Assembly: GCF_003403035.1 (NCBI RefSeq)
Contig: NZ_QURN01000008.1
Location: 62,001 to 126,000, forward strand
DNA from: Mesorhizobium denitrificans
GTDB lineage: Bacteria; Pseudomonadota; Alphaproteobacteria; Rhizobiales; Rhizobiaceae
Direction of reading: 5' to 3'
Length of the DNA stretch: 64,000 nt
Each line of letters starts with the position of its first letter. Positions within the stretch are counted from its first letter, which is position 1. The translations under genes were made by a program, and so were the position numbers. The notes beneath the pieces were generated by a model. The model made no database searches, was not told where the DNA came from, and saw only the letters and a list, made by a program, of their open reading frames with translations. Below are positions 1-8,990 of this stretch, piece after piece.

Positions 1-167
1 GTGCCGCGCCCGGCTCCGCCGCCGCCGCGCCGCTCATTATCCTGCATGCGGATAAGATCAGTACCAATGCTAGTCTCGCCGGTTTTCACCCCGACCATCC
101 CTTTCGCCGAATCCTCGCCCAAGCCGTCATGTAGGTAACCATAGCCTGATTGTAAGAGCTTCGCCAT
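1..167 (-). CDS. clpS: Probable start of ClpS adaptor (partial, runs off window)
   Basis: An open minus-strand frame begins at an ATG at 167 and runs off the left edge. Its last visible residues read MQDNERRGGGGAGRG. Rhizobial ClpS proteins often begin with this kind of short acidic, glycine-rich tail before the conserved core, and clpS commonly lies next to a phasin gene and dac in this group. The conserved core lies outside the window, so the call rests on tail and context only. The true start is uncertain: internal ATGs at 47 and nearby give a more typical ClpS length. If right, the product delivers N-degron substrates to ClpAP. It could instead be an unrelated small protein. Confidence 0.4.
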   Translation of the reverse strand, partial: MAKLLQSGYGYLHDGLGEDSAKGMVGVKTGETSIGTDLIRMQDNERRGGGGAGRG

Positions 168-214
168 TACACTCAATATGAAGGAAGCCCCTTCCGAATG
201 AATTACTGTGGTTG

Positions 215-257
215 TGAAAATGCAAAGAGCCCAGCCATGCGTCGCATAGCCGGGCTC
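215..257 (-). terminator. Rho-independent terminator of the phasin gene
   Basis: GAGCCC (227-232) pairs with GGGCTC (252-257), and the stem continues inwards with two mismatches to a small loop. Read on the minus strand the hairpin is followed by a T-rich tract (complement of 211-226). It lies 24 bases past the phasin stop codon. Confidence 0.75.
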
Positions 258-280
258 CTGGTCATACTCCTGATGGGGAG

Positions 281-610
281 TTATTTCGTCTTGGCGAGCG
301 CGGCCTCGAATGGCTGATACGCATCTTTTGCGAGATCGGCATAAAGGCCGCTCAGCTTCGATGCTTCAGCTACAAAGCCCTCATAGCTCGATTTGAAATA
401 AGCCGACTGAATTTCAACCGCCTTCTCAAAAGACTTTGCCGCAGTGAGATTCTGCCACGCAGAAACACCGTCTTCCATTACCTTCTTGGCATAGTCCGAT
501 GTTTCGACGGCTATCGCTTGCGCACCGGTCGAAAACGCTGCGAAGGCTTTCAATCCGCCTTCGTAGAATTCCTTGTTGAATGCGCCGACATCTTCAAAAT
601 TCTTGCTCAT
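281..610 (-). CDS. Phasin family protein
   Basis: This 109-residue, alanine-rich and predicted all-helical protein has phasin-like wording (FNKEFYEGGLKAFAAFS near the N-terminus, FEKAVEIQSAYFKSSYEGF in the middle). Phasins coat polyhydroxyalkanoate granules and control their size and number. There is no signal peptide or membrane segment, so it should be cytosolic. It is transcribed alone, with its own terminator, and a pair of palindromic repeats at 645-678 lies just upstream of the start, suggesting a dedicated regulator. The length is typical of the short rhizobial phasins. Which granule gene set it serves cannot be seen here. Confidence 0.8.
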   Translation of the reverse strand: MSKNFEDVGAFNKEFYEGGLKAFAAFSTGAQAIAVETSDYAKKVMEDGVSAWQNLTAAKSFEKAVEIQSAYFKSSYEGFVAEASKLSGLYADLAKDAYQPFEAALAKTK

Positions 611-644
611 CTAACTGCCTTTCAAAATAAAGATTCATGCGAGC

Positions 645-678
645 TTGTGCGATGCACCAAATATTGTGCAGCGCACCA
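645..678. promoter_or_regulatory. Tandem palindromic operator candidate before the phasin gene
   Basis: Two copies of TTGTGCNNNGCACCA lie at 645-659 and 664-678, 19 bases apart. Each contains the perfect palindrome GTGC-N3-GCAC. They lie in the phasin/dac intergenic region, 35-68 bases before the phasin start codon. PHA regulators of the PhaR/AniA family bind TGC/GCA palindromes before phasin genes, so PhaR is the likely but unproven binder. Confidence 0.5.
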
Positions 679-871
679 TGCCTGTCAAGGTTGATCCCAT
701 TCAGCGGCAGCATTGTCCTCGCGAGAATTTGAATAAAAGACACTTTAACAGCGACCAAAATGGTGAACGCGGCGCTTACCATAAACGGATTGGTAACGCT
801 GTCGCCCTAGTTTGGAACGGTACTTCGCAGCGCGTATTGGCGGCGAAGTTTGAAATTTCAATGAGTGTAGG

Positions 872-2236
872 GTGTGCAGCGTGCATCAAGGTTCGAGTTG
901 GCGGGCTGCCGCCGCGTTTTGGCTGATCGTTTCCGCAATTGTTTCGGCGTCTCTTTTCCTGACGACCATTCAGGCGCGGGCCGCATCGAATAAATATGCG
1001 GCTATCGTGGTGGACGCGAAAACCGGCAAGGTTCTCCATTCGGAAAACGCTGATTCGCGTCGCTATCCTGCCTCGCTCACCAAGATGATGACGCTCTATC
1101 TCACCTTCGAGGCGATGAAGAGCGGTCGCATCAACAAGAACACGCCCGTCCCCTTTTCGGTGCAGGCAGCAGCGCAGCCGCCCACAAAACTTGGCGTTAA
1201 GGCCGGCAATTCGATCACCGTCGAGCAGGCGATTTACGCGCTCATCACGCGTTCGGCCAACGACGCGGCTATGGCGCTTGCAGAGCTTTTGGGCGGTTCG
1301 CAGCAGCGTTTTGCACTCATGATGACCCAGAAAGCGCGTGCGCTTGGCATGCGCGGTACAATTTTCCGTAATCCTAACGGCTTGCCTGATGATGGTCAGT
1401 TCACGACCGCGCGCGATATGGCGACGCTTGGTATCGCCTTGCGCGAGCACTTCCCGCAATATTATCCTTATTTCTCCGTGCGCTCGTTCGCTTATGGCCG
1501 TCAGCGCATCGCGAACCATAATAAGTTGCTGGGCCGCGTGCGTGGCGTGGATGGCATCAAGACCGGATACACCCGCGCTTCCGGTTTCAACCTTGTTTCG
1601 TCGGTTCAAGATGGCAACCGCCGCATCGTCGCAGTGGTGATGGGCGGCCAGTCCGGGCCTTCCCGCGATAGCCGTATGACCCAACTAATTGCTGCAAACA
1701 TGCCGAAGGCTTCCAGTCGCGGCGGCGGCGCACTGGTGGCGCGTGCCGACGGCGACACTTCCAAGCGCACGCTCGCCAGCCTGTTGCTGCCGAAGAAAGA
1801 TATTCCGACTCCTGATGGTCGTCCGGCAATGGCCGATGAGCGCGACACCGATCAGCTCGCCTCGATGATCCAAGGCGCGCAGCCCACCCAGGCATCTGCT
1901 GATCAAATCGGCGCGCAAGCCTATGCCGAAGAAGATCAGGCACAGGGCGACACCGAGCCCACGCCGACCCCCGTTGCTGCGGTCAACGATGGCAAGTGGG
2001 TGATTCAGGTGGCTTCGTCGCCAAGCGCCAAAGAGGCGAAGGCTGTTCTTGCTCGCACACAGGACGCCTCGGCCGTCCTCGCTGACGCTTCAGCATACAC
2101 AGTTCCATTCAGCAAAGACGGCACGACCTATTACCGCGCGCGTTTCAGCGGCTTCGCTTCTCAGGTTGAGGCATCGAAGGCTTGCGGCGCGCTCAAGCGT
2201 AAGAAGATTGCCTGCTACGCCACTCAGCAGGATTGA
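872..2236 (+). CDS. D-alanyl-D-alanine carboxypeptidase with SPOR domain
   Basis: This is a penicillin-binding protein of the low-molecular-mass S11 type (DacF/PBP6-like) that trims the terminal D-Ala of peptidoglycan stem peptides in the periplasm. Residues 16-37 form a signal peptide or anchor. The active-site motifs are S68-L-T-K71, S128-A-N130 and KTG within GIKTGYT at about 233. After a proline- and acid-rich linker the last 80 or so residues (from WVIQVASS) form a SPOR domain, which binds denuded glycan at the division site. The start is a GTG at 872; an ATG ten bases earlier is in another frame. The SPOR fusion is common in Rhizobiales and suggests septal targeting. Confidence 0.9.
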   Translation: MCSVHQGSSWRAAAAFWLIVSAIVSASLFLTTIQARAASNKYAAIVVDAKTGKVLHSENADSRRYPASLTKMMTLYLTFEAMKSGRINKNTPVPFSVQAAAQPPTKLGVKAGNSITVEQAIYALITRSANDAAMALAELLGGSQQRFALMMTQKARALGMRGTIFRNPNGLPDDGQFTTARDMATLGIALREHFPQYYPYFSVRSFAYGRQRIANHNKLLGRVRGVDGIKTGYTRASGFNLVSSVQDGNRRIVAVVMGGQSGPSRDSRMTQLIAANMPKASSRGGGALVARADGDTSKRTLASLLLPKKDIPTPDGRPAMADERDTDQLASMIQGAQPTQASADQIGAQAYAEEDQAQGDTEPTPTPVAAVNDGKWVIQVASSPSAKEAKAVLARTQDASAVLADASAYTVPFSKDGTTYYRARFSGFASQVEASKACGALKRKKIACYATQQD

Positions 2237-2273
2237 ACACGCGTAAGAGTACAGCGTTCACGGAGATGGGGTT

Positions 2274-2540
2274 ATGAGTACTGAGTTCGACATCCATCGC
2301 GACACTGCGGGGTTTTCCACACCGCGCTCGGAAGATGCCAGCGTTCAAGCGCTGTACCATGCGGCCAGCCGTCTGGCTGACGCGCGGCGCGGGACGCCCC
2401 GTTTCAAGACGAGGGATCTTGTCGGGCTGCTGCTCAGCCACGGCGCACGCACCTGGCGCAACAGTCAGCCGCGCGCCGTCGTCAGGTTGCGCGTTCGCTC
2501 GCCGGAAGGCCGCTTGGCGGTTCGCATAAATTTTGGCTGA
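2274..2540 (+). CDS. Small hypothetical protein
   Basis: This 88-residue arginine-rich basic protein has no motif that I recognise. It starts 38 bases after dac, with a good ribosome site (GGAGATGGGG) before the ATG, so it may be translated from the same transcript. The first 30 residues are acidic and mixed; the rest is rich in Arg, Leu and Val without a membrane segment. It converges on the DUF1489 gene with only six bases between stops. I cannot assign a role. Confidence 0.55.
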   Translation: MSTEFDIHRDTAGFSTPRSEDASVQALYHAASRLADARRGTPRFKTRDLVGLLLSHGARTWRNSQPRAVVRLRVRSPEGRLAVRINFG

Positions 2541-2546
2541 AACGCT

Positions 2547-2984
2547 CTAGAGCAGACCGAGCTCGGCGAGTTCCTGCCTTAGCTTCGGCGGCATTTCCAT
2601 CACGTCTTTGGCGCGCTTTCCGAGATCGGCAGGCGCGTCTTCTTGTTTCAGGTATCGCCACCCTTGAAACGCACGGCGCGGCTGCCACACTGTCCGCGCC
2701 ACAATCGGCTCAAGCACGAGATGGCACCGGGATATGCCTTCGCTATCCACAAACGGCCGAATTTCGAGCAAGCGCTGCCTGCACTGGACATTGCCTTTTA
2801 TCACCCAATAGAGCGACCCCTCGTCCGTAAGTTCGGAAATGCGCGTCGGCACCATGCGCGTCGTGTGCCACTGCTCAGCAGGTTCGCCCGCGCGCCGGCG
2901 CTCGTTCAGCCGGAAGGCAATCCATTCTTCCAGATCTTCGACGCTGTCGCAGCCGACGCACAGTTTTATAAGGTTAAGTGACAT
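2547..2984 (-). CDS. DUF1489 family protein
   Basis: This 145-residue protein matches my memory of the alphaproteobacterial DUF1489 family: it opens with MSLNLIKLCVGCDSVEDLEEW and has the central HTTRMVPTR and YWVIKGNVQCRQRLL stretches. The function of the family is unknown. There is no signal peptide or membrane segment, so it should be cytosolic. It is a single gene between converging neighbours. The length is normal for the family and the frame looks intact. Confidence 0.8.
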   Translation of the reverse strand: MSLNLIKLCVGCDSVEDLEEWIAFRLNERRRAGEPAEQWHTTRMVPTRISELTDEGSLYWVIKGNVQCRQRLLEIRPFVDSEGISRCHLVLEPIVARTVWQPRRAFQGWRYLKQEDAPADLGKRAKDVMEMPPKLRQELAELGLL

Positions 2985-3042
2985 GGGACGACCCTAATCC
3001 GCGCTCTGCGAAGGTCAACAGAAAGCGCGGTTCTCCACAGGG

Positions 3043-4443
3043 TCAGCACTCAACCACGTTGACCGCAAGGCCGCCTTGGCTGGTTTCCTTGTACTTCTCG
3101 CTCATGTCTATGCCGGTTTGGCGCATGGTTTCGATAGCCGCATCAAGCGGCACGAAATGAACGCCATCGCCTTTGATCGCCAGCGAGGCGGCGGTGACCG
3201 CCTTCACGGCGCCAAGCGCATTGCGCTCGATGCATGGCACCTGCACCAGCCCGCCAACAGGATCACACGTCATGCCAAGATGATGCTCAAGCGCGATTTC
3301 AGCAGCATTTTCGACCTGCTCTGGCGTGCCGCCCATCACCGCGCACAGTCCAGCAGCAGCCATGGCGGAAGCTGAGCCTACCTCGCCCTGGCAGCCAACT
3401 TCGGCACCGGAAATCGACGCGTTTGTTTTGATGATGCCGCCAATTGCCGCCGACGCTAATAGAAATTCGCGAATGCTTCCCTGATCGGCTTCCGGATGGA
3501 AATGCAGCCAGTACCGCAGCACCGCCGGAACGACACCAGCCGCGCCGTTGGTGGGCGCAGTCACAACGCGCCCACCTGCTGCGTTTTCTTCGTTCACTGC
3601 CATTGCGTAGATCGACAGCCAGTCATTCGCCAGCAGCGGATTTGGCCTGTTGCGCTGCCAATCATCTTGCAATTTGTCATGAAGCTGGCGAGCGCGACGG
3701 CGCACTTTCAGCCCGCCAGGCATGATGCCTTCCTTGGTCAGTCCGCGCTCGATGCAGCCCTTCATCGCGCCCCAGATCGCGTCCAACCCGGTGTCGAGTT
3801 CTTCGCGCGTTAGAAAAACCTCTTCGTTAGCGCGCTTCATTTCCGCGATGGATAGGCCGCTGCGCGCGGCCATCGCAAGCATCTCCTTCGCGGATGCAAA
3901 GGGGTAAGGCACCTTCTTCGATGGCTTCTCCGGTCCCCGCGCCTTCATGCGCTGCAATTCTTCGTCGGAAACAACAAAGCCGCCGCCAATCGAATAGTAG
4001 ATCCGTTTCAGCAGCAGCCTTCCGCCGCTGTCATAGGCGTAAAACTGCATGCCGTTTGCGTGGCCCGGCAGTGGGATTTTCTTATCCAGCACAAGGTCTT
4101 TGGCCGGATCGAAGTGATATGTCGGATGCCCCGCAGGCGTTACGCGCTTTTCGCGCTGTATGCGGTCGATGATTTCGTCCGTTTTGTCAGGATCAGCCGT
4201 TGTCGGGGTCAACCCCGCGAGGCCGAGAACAACCGCACGGTCCGTGCCGTGCCCGATGCCCGTGAAAGCCAGCGAACCGTGCAGGCTCGCGCCCAGCGCT
4301 GCAACCGCCGCATCTCGCGGTCGCGGCCAATCCCCATTCAGTATCTCATCGAGAAAACGCGCACCGGCCGTCATCGGGCCCATCGTGTGAGAACTCGATG
4401 GACCTATGCCAATTTTGTAGAGATCGAAAACAGAAAGAAACAA
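3043..4443 (-). CDS. sdaA: L-serine ammonia-lyase (iron-sulfur type)
   Basis: Converts L-serine to pyruvate and ammonia in the cytosol. The 466 residues combine the beta and alpha parts in one chain, as in other proteobacterial SdaA. The N-terminus has the family signature [16 protein letters not shown], which holds the serine-binding loop. Cysteines expected to hold the 4Fe-4S cluster are in [17 protein letters not shown] and VQVPCIERN in the C-terminal half, and the glycine- and asparagine-rich [12 protein letters not shown] loop is present. It stands alone on the minus strand. Length and motifs are normal, so I expect an active enzyme. Confidence 0.93.
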   Translation of the reverse strand: MFLSVFDLYKIGIGPSSSHTMGPMTAGARFLDEILNGDWPRPRDAAVAALGASLHGSLAFTGIGHGTDRAVVLGLAGLTPTTADPDKTDEIIDRIQREKRVTPAGHPTYHFDPAKDLVLDKKIPLPGHANGMQFYAYDSGGRLLLKRIYYSIGGGFVVSDEELQRMKARGPEKPSKKVPYPFASAKEMLAMAARSGLSIAEMKRANEEVFLTREELDTGLDAIWGAMKGCIERGLTKEGIMPGGLKVRRRARQLHDKLQDDWQRNRPNPLLANDWLSIYAMAVNEENAAGGRVVTAPTNGAAGVVPAVLRYWLHFHPEADQGSIREFLLASAAIGGIIKTNASISGAEVGCQGEVGSASAMAAAGLCAVMGGTPEQVENAAEIALEHHLGMTCDPVGGLVQVPCIERNALGAVKAVTAASLAIKGDGVHFVPLDAAIETMRQTGIDMSEKYKETSQGGLAVNVVEC

Positions 4444-4556
4444 TGGCTATCCCCATGGCAAATCGCCACGGTGATTTAGCGCGCTCTGAAAGACAAATCC
4501 ATTCCCGTAGTCGACGGTGGATAATCTATGCGCGACGTGAAGCCGAAGATTCTTGC

Positions 4557-4688
4557 TTAGCCCGCCCGTGCCAACAGAGCGGTGGATTCGTTGCCGCCGA
4601 TCAACCATGTCAGCAACATGAGCGCGGCGATTACGAGCATGACCTTGGTGGTCAGGCCCCAACAGGATTGGCTGTTTTCTTGATCCAT
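4557..4688 (-). CDS. Candidate 43-residue single-span membrane protein
   Basis: A short frame between sdaA and gatA encodes MDQENSQSCWGL followed by a strongly hydrophobic stretch (VMLVIAALMLLTWLIGG, about residues 17-33) and a short C-terminus. This looks like a single-pass inner-membrane microprotein. The ribosome site is weak, and the gene was found only by reading the gap, so expression is unproven. It would be transcribed towards sdaA, 113 bases upstream of the sdaA start. I do not recognise the family. Confidence 0.42.
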   Translation of the reverse strand: MDQENSQSCWGLTTKVMLVIAALMLLTWLIGGNESTALLARAG

Positions 4689-4850
4689 GGTCGATGCAGG
4701 TACTTATGAATGGCCGCGCAACGGCAGATTGAATTCTGCAACCCAAATAGACGGTTCAAACTGGACTGGCAAGCGCGGATTGAGGCGGAAATGCGGCAAA
4801 TGCAGCAGCGCACGCTTCATCCAATCTAAATAACCTTTTAAAATCAATAA

Positions 4851-4876
4851 TCTCCAACACCTCGTTGAGTTGGAGA
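4851..4876 (-). terminator. Hairpin downstream of gatA, possible terminator
   Basis: TCTCCAAC (4851-4858) and GTTGGAGA (4869-4876) form a perfect 8-bp stem with a 10-base loop. On the minus strand it is followed by an A/T-rich tract rather than a clean T-run. It lies about 67 bases beyond the gatA stop, so it could end the gatC-gatA transcript. Confidence 0.4.
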
Positions 4877-4942
4877 ATTTTAGGCTTTTGGGCAGAAACA
4901 TGGCGGGCGACTTTTAGCCGCCTGCCGAAACGATCAGTACGA

Positions 4943-6424
4943 TCACCACCATTTTTGGGGTTCGAAGCGTCCCGCCGCCTGCTCGATCACATGCGCTGTC
5001 TGAAACAGCGTCTCTTCATCAAATGGGCGACCGATAAGCTGAAGGCCAAGTGGCAGGCCACGCGAATCGAGCCCGGCAGGAACCGCTATGCCGGGCAATC
5101 CGGCCATGTTCACCGTCACCGTGAAAACGTCGTTCAAATACATTTTCACCGGATCGCTGTTCATTTCCTGATCCGCTACCCCAAAAGCAGCGGAAGGCGT
5201 TGCAGGCGTCAGAATCACATCCACGCCATCCGCAAAAACATTCTCGAAATCGCGCTTGATGAGTGTGCGCACCTTCTGGGCCTGCAAATAATAGGCATCG
5301 TAGTAGCCCGCCGAAAGCACATAGGTGCCAATCATAATGCGGCGCTTCACTTCATCGCCGAAGCCTGCAGCGCGGGTGTTTTCATACATCTCGATGATGT
5401 CTTTGCCCGGTACGCGCAGCCCGTATCGCACACCGTCATAGCGCGCGAGATTCGATGAAGCTTCGGCAGGCGCAACGATGTAGTAAGCAGGCAGCGCATA
5501 TTTCGTGTGCGGCAGCGAAATATCGACGATCTCGGCCCCCGCATCGCGCAGCCACGCAATGCCTTTTTGCCAAAGCGTTTCGATCTCCGCAGGCATTCCG
5601 TCCATACGATATTCTTTCGGAATGCCGACCTTCATGCCCTTGAGCGATTTTCCAAGCGCAGCCTCATAGTCCGGCACCGCGCGGTCAACCGATGTCGTGT
5701 CCTTGTCGTCCACGGAGGCCATGGATTTGAGCATGATCGCCGCGTCGCGCACGTCGCGCGCTATCGGCCCGGCCTGATCCAGCGACGACGCGAACGCCAC
5801 AATGCCCCAACGGGAAACGCGCCCATAGGTCGGTTTGATGCCAACGGTACCGGTGAATGCCGCGGGCTGGCGAATCGAGCCGCCCGTGTCTGTCGCTGTT
5901 GCGCCCGCGCACAGAAACGCCGCCACCGCCGCCGCCGATCCACCGGAGGACCCCCCCGGCACGAGCTGAGCATTGCTGCCCTCTGCGCGCCAAGGGTTCG
6001 TCACAGGCCCATAATAGGATGTCTCGTTGGACGAACCCATCGCGAACTCGTCCATATTGAGTTTGCCGAGCATGACGGCGCCGTCGGCCCAAAGGTTCGC
6101 TGTCACAGTCGAGTCGTAGCGAGGCTTGAAACCATCGAGAACATGGCTGCACGCCTGCGTGTGCACGCCCTCCGTCGCGAAAAGATCCTTGATGCCAAGC
6201 GGAATGCCCTCAAGCGCGCCGCCTTCGCCTTTCGCCAGCCGCGCATCCGAAGCCTTCGCCATTTCCCGCGCCTTGTCATGCGTCACCGCGACATAGGCGT
6301 TGAACGCCTCGTTGGCCGCGTCGATAGCGCCCAGATAGGCGTCGGTCAGTTCCGTCGCGCTAATTTTCCGCGCCTTCAGCTTTTCGCGCGCTTCGGCAAT
6401 GGTCAGTTTTGTCAGTTCGGTCAT
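4943..6424 (-). CDS. gatA: Glutamyl-tRNA(Gln) amidotransferase subunit A
   Basis: Catalytic amidase subunit of GatCAB, which turns Glu-tRNA(Gln) (and Asp-tRNA(Asn) where needed) into the amidated form; it releases ammonia from glutamine. The Ser-cisSer-Lys triad is visible: K79 in GIKDLF, S159 in PGGSSGGSA and S183 in DTGGSIRQ. The 493-residue length is normal. The start is the ATG at 6424, which overlaps the stop of the upstream acetyltransferase gene as ATGA and implies translational coupling; the longer open frame upstream is not needed. gatC lies two genes upstream; gatB is not in this window. Confidence 0.95.
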   Translation of the reverse strand: MTELTKLTIAEAREKLKARKISATELTDAYLGAIDAANEAFNAYVAVTHDKAREMAKASDARLAKGEGGALEGIPLGIKDLFATEGVHTQACSHVLDGFKPRYDSTVTANLWADGAVMLGKLNMDEFAMGSSNETSYYGPVTNPWRAEGSNAQLVPGGSSGGSAAAVAAFLCAGATATDTGGSIRQPAAFTGTVGIKPTYGRVSRWGIVAFASSLDQAGPIARDVRDAAIMLKSMASVDDKDTTSVDRAVPDYEAALGKSLKGMKVGIPKEYRMDGMPAEIETLWQKGIAWLRDAGAEIVDISLPHTKYALPAYYIVAPAEASSNLARYDGVRYGLRVPGKDIIEMYENTRAAGFGDEVKRRIMIGTYVLSAGYYDAYYLQAQKVRTLIKRDFENVFADGVDVILTPATPSAAFGVADQEMNSDPVKMYLNDVFTVTVNMAGLPGIAVPAGLDSRGLPLGLQLIGRPFDEETLFQTAHVIEQAAGRFEPQKWW

Positions 6425-6888
6425 GAAAGTTTCTTTTCGTAGAATCTGGAAAAACCGGAATCCGGGTAATCGAGCACCGCGCCGCAAGCATTAAAGCCGT
6501 TTCGCTCATAAACGCGCCAGGCTGGTTCGAAGCCGGGTGCTTCGCCTGTTTCAAGCACCAATCGGCTCATGCCGCGTTCGCGCGCCAAGCCTTCCAGCGC
6601 CGCCAATATCTGCGAGCCGATGCGCTCGCCGCGCACTTGCGTATATGTGTACATCCGTTTGATCTCGGCCACGCCATCGCCGTGGTCCTTGATCGCGCCC
6701 ATGCCGACCGGCGCGCCGTCCGCGTCGCGAGCGACCAGCAGCGTTACGCTCGGCTCACCCATTTGCTCCACCGTGAGCTGGAACTGGAATTCGCGCGGCG
6801 TCAGCGGAATGAGATAATCATTCAATGCCGCTACCATGGCGCGCACATCATCCTGCAGTGGCGTTTCGACGGCGATTGTGATCGGCAT
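6421..6888 (-). CDS. GNAT family N-acetyltransferase
   Basis: This 155-residue protein has the GNAT acetyl-CoA-binding loop in [15 protein letters not shown] (about residues 85-100), preceded by the strand [14 protein letters not shown] and followed by [10 protein letters not shown]. The substrate is unknown. It sits between gatC and gatA: the gatC start lies upstream, its own start is three bases after the gatC stop, and its end overlaps the gatA start by four bases. The tight coupling suggests co-expression with the amidotransferase, although a role in translation is only inferred from position. Confidence 0.85.
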   Translation of the reverse strand: MPITIAVETPLQDDVRAMVAALNDYLIPLTPREFQFQLTVEQMGEPSVTLLVARDADGAPVGMGAIKDHGDGVAEIKRMYTYTQVRGERIGSQILAALEGLARERGMSRLVLETGEAPGFEPAWRVYERNGFNACGAVLDYPDSGFSRFYEKKLS

Positions 6889-6891
6889 TGT

Positions 6892-7179
6892 CTATTCGAC
6901 CACCTTCGGCACGAGGAAGAAGTTCTCTTCAGTCGCAGGTGCGTTCGCGACAATATCGGCGGCCTTATTGCCGTCCGTCACAATGTCTTCGCGCTTTTTC
7001 ATCGCCATAGGCGTCACTGACGTCATGGGCTCAACATCGCGCACGTCAACTTCGTTCAGTTGCTCGACAAAGCCGAGAATGGTGTTCAGTTCGCCGGTCA
7101 TGCGCGCGGCATCCTCTTCGCTCACAGCAATGCGAGCGAGACGGGCGACGCGTTTGACGGTTGTAATGTCCACGGACAT
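6892..7179 (-). CDS. gatC: Glutamyl-tRNA(Gln) amidotransferase subunit C
   Basis: Small 95-residue subunit that wraps around GatA and stabilises the GatCAB complex. It begins [19 protein letters not shown], the standard GatC opening, and ends with [11 protein letters not shown], the usual conserved tail. The start chosen is the ATG at 7179; a longer frame upstream lacks homology. It is the first gene of the gatC-GNAT-gatA unit. Confidence 0.93.
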   Translation of the reverse strand: MSVDITTVKRVARLARIAVSEEDAARMTGELNTILGFVEQLNEVDVRDVEPMTSVTPMAMKKREDIVTDGNKAADIVANAPATEENFFLVPKVVE

Positions 7180-7257
7180 GAGAAAACTCCAAAATGCCTG
7201 CTGAGGGCCTCGCCGGGCTATAGCGAGGCCATTGCCACAGTGCAATATTGCGCAGCG

Positions 7258-7962
7258 TCAGAGAGTGAAGGCTTCGCCCAACTTTGGCACAATAACTTTC
7301 GTGTCAGCCCCTTCCATACCATCAACGAACTTCTCCGCCGTTGGGTCGAGCATCGGGAAAGTCGCATAATGGCAGGGAATGACCGTCTCGAACTGGAAAT
7401 ACCGGCGGCATGCGAGTGCAGCAACCGCACCGCCCATCGTAAACCGGTCGCCAATCGGCACGAGCCCAACCTGCGGATTGTGAAGCTCGTTGATAAGCGC
7501 CATGTCGCCGAAAATGTCCGTGTCGCCCATATGATAAAGCGTCTTGTCCTCCGGGAAATGCAGAACCAGCCCCAGCGGGTTGCCCAGATAGGTGTTCGTG
7601 CCGTTCTCGCCACCGAACGAGGACGAGTGCAGTGCCTGAACGAATGTCGTGGTGAATCCGCCGCAATCGACCGTGCCGCCCGTATTGCCCGGATTGATCC
7701 GCGAGCCATCGGCGCCCTGCCCGACCAGATACATGCAAATCTCGAAATTCGCGACGAGTTGCGCGCCGGTCTTCTTTAGAATTTCGACCGAATTGCCGAT
7801 ATGGTCGTTATGTCCGTGTGTCAGCAAAAGATGGGTCACGCCTTCGGACGGCTTTTCCCACCCGCCAGACCAGAGCGGATTTTCAAGGAATGGGTCTATA
7901 AGGATCGTCTTGCCTGCCGCTTCGATGCGAAAGGCCGATTGCCCATACCATGTAATCTTCAT
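7258..7962 (-). CDS. UPF0173-type metal-dependent hydrolase
   Basis: A 234-residue metallo-beta-lactamase-fold protein of the UPF0173/YtkL group. The metal-binding HxHxDH motif is THGHNDHIG at about residues 49-57. Further ligand candidates are D in HMGDTDIFGD and the C-terminal H in IPCHYATFP. The N-terminal strand MKITWYGQSAFRIE is typical. It is cytosolic by sequence. The natural substrate of this group is not settled. It lies 79 bases upstream of gatC on the same strand and is probably a separate transcript or the head of the gat unit. Confidence 0.85.
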   Translation of the reverse strand: MKITWYGQSAFRIEAAGKTILIDPFLENPLWSGGWEKPSEGVTHLLLTHGHNDHIGNSVEILKKTGAQLVANFEICMYLVGQGADGSRINPGNTGGTVDCGGFTTTFVQALHSSSFGGENGTNTYLGNPLGLVLHFPEDKTLYHMGDTDIFGDMALINELHNPQVGLVPIGDRFTMGGAVAALACRRYFQFETVIPCHYATFPMLDPTAEKFVDGMEGADTKVIVPKLGEAFTL

Positions 7963-8031
7963 CTTATGCTCCTTGGTTCCAACGTCGCAGCAAGATAGAA
8001 GCGCTTACGTCCGTGTCAAAAGGAAAGCGCC

Positions 8032-8502
8032 TTGCCCGTCATATCAATAGAAGACGCAACAGCACTTTTGATGACCGGCAGGGTTTTGGCCGGTCTGGAC
8101 CTTGGCGAAAAAACCATTGGTCTGGCCATCTCGGACCTTAGCCTTTCCTTTGCGCATCCAAGGCCGGTGATCCTGCGCAAGAAGTTCACGCGTGATGCCG
8201 AAACCCTGCTCGCGGCGTTGAAGGCGGAGAATGTTGCCGCTGCGGTTATCGGTATGCCGCTGAACATGGATGGTTCGGAAGGTCCGCGGGCGCAAGCTAC
8301 CCGCGCCTTCGTACGCAACATGGAACGCCTTACGGACCTGCCCTTCATTTATTGGGACGAGCGCCTGTCAACCGTCGCGGCAGAGCGCAGCCTGATCGAG
8401 ATGGATATGTCGCGCAAAAAGCGCGACGGAAAAATCGATTCCGCCGCTGCTGCCTTTATCCTGCAGGGTGCACTGGACCGGATGCGGATTGCTGGCCGAT
8501 AG
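8032..8502 (+). CDS. ruvX: YqgF/RuvX-type putative pre-16S rRNA nuclease
   Basis: This 156-residue RNase-H-fold protein is of the YqgF family, linked to 16S rRNA 5'-end maturation and earlier called a Holliday junction resolvase. Acidic residues fit the fold: D in [14 protein letters not shown] in KAENVAA and D in YWDERLST, plus D in [12 protein letters not shown] near the end. The start chosen is TTG at 8032, since AAGGAAAG lies seven bases before it and relatives carry the extra N-terminal residues; an ATG at about 8070 is the alternative. Its 3' end overlaps the convergent DUF6105 gene by 47 bases. Confidence 0.88.
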   Translation: MPVISIEDATALLMTGRVLAGLDLGEKTIGLAISDLSLSFAHPRPVILRKKFTRDAETLLAALKAENVAAAVIGMPLNMDGSEGPRAQATRAFVRNMERLTDLPFIYWDERLSTVAAERSLIEMDMSRKKRDGKIDSAAAAFILQGALDRMRIAGR

Positions 8503-8794
8503 CGCCCGCCTGCATCCGCTCTTTGCGCCTGATCCACCAAGCGCTGATTTCACGACGCCGGCGAAACGCCCAGATGGCCGCAATCAGCATTGTATCGAGG
8601 ATGCAGGCTTTGCCCACCATCCACGGAATTACAGTCGGGTCCATGTGCAGGATTTCGCCGTAAATGTTGAAAACCAGATCGTTTCCCGCACGTGAAAGCA
8701 TGAAATAATTCGCGCCCAGATCGTAATAAGAGACGAAATACCAGCCCCAGAAGATCGACATCGGAATTGCCCAGGCTAAGAACACGTATTTCAT
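8456..8794 (-). CDS. DUF6105-like membrane protein
   Basis: A 112-residue small membrane protein with two hydrophobic segments: one near the N-terminus ([18 protein letters not shown]) and a second around [15 protein letters not shown], followed by a basic arginine cluster. I recall similar rhizobial proteins under DUF6105, function unknown. The start chosen is the ATG at 8794 (MKYVFLAW); the frame extends further upstream but the extra residues look non-conserved. The last 15 codons overlap the end of ruvX on the opposite strand. Confidence 0.75.
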   Translation of the reverse strand: MKYVFLAWAIPMSIFWGWYFVSYYDLGANYFMLSRAGNDLVFNIYGEILHMDPTVIPWMVGKACILDTMLIAAIWAFRRRREISAWWIRRKERMQAGAIGQQSASGPVHPAG

Positions 8795-8990
8795 GCGCGT
8801 CCGCCTTTCATTGAGCAATCGACAGCAATTGATGCCATCAAGACATCAGTGCGCCGTTCATCACTTTCCTTATTTATTCTCATCACCCACCCACGCCTGC
8901 CAGAACTCTGAAGGCGAAAGGCGTTAGCCGCAATGGAAACCATTCATTAAGGTTAACAGGCGGAGGACTGTGGATTGTCGAGGCTGGAGA

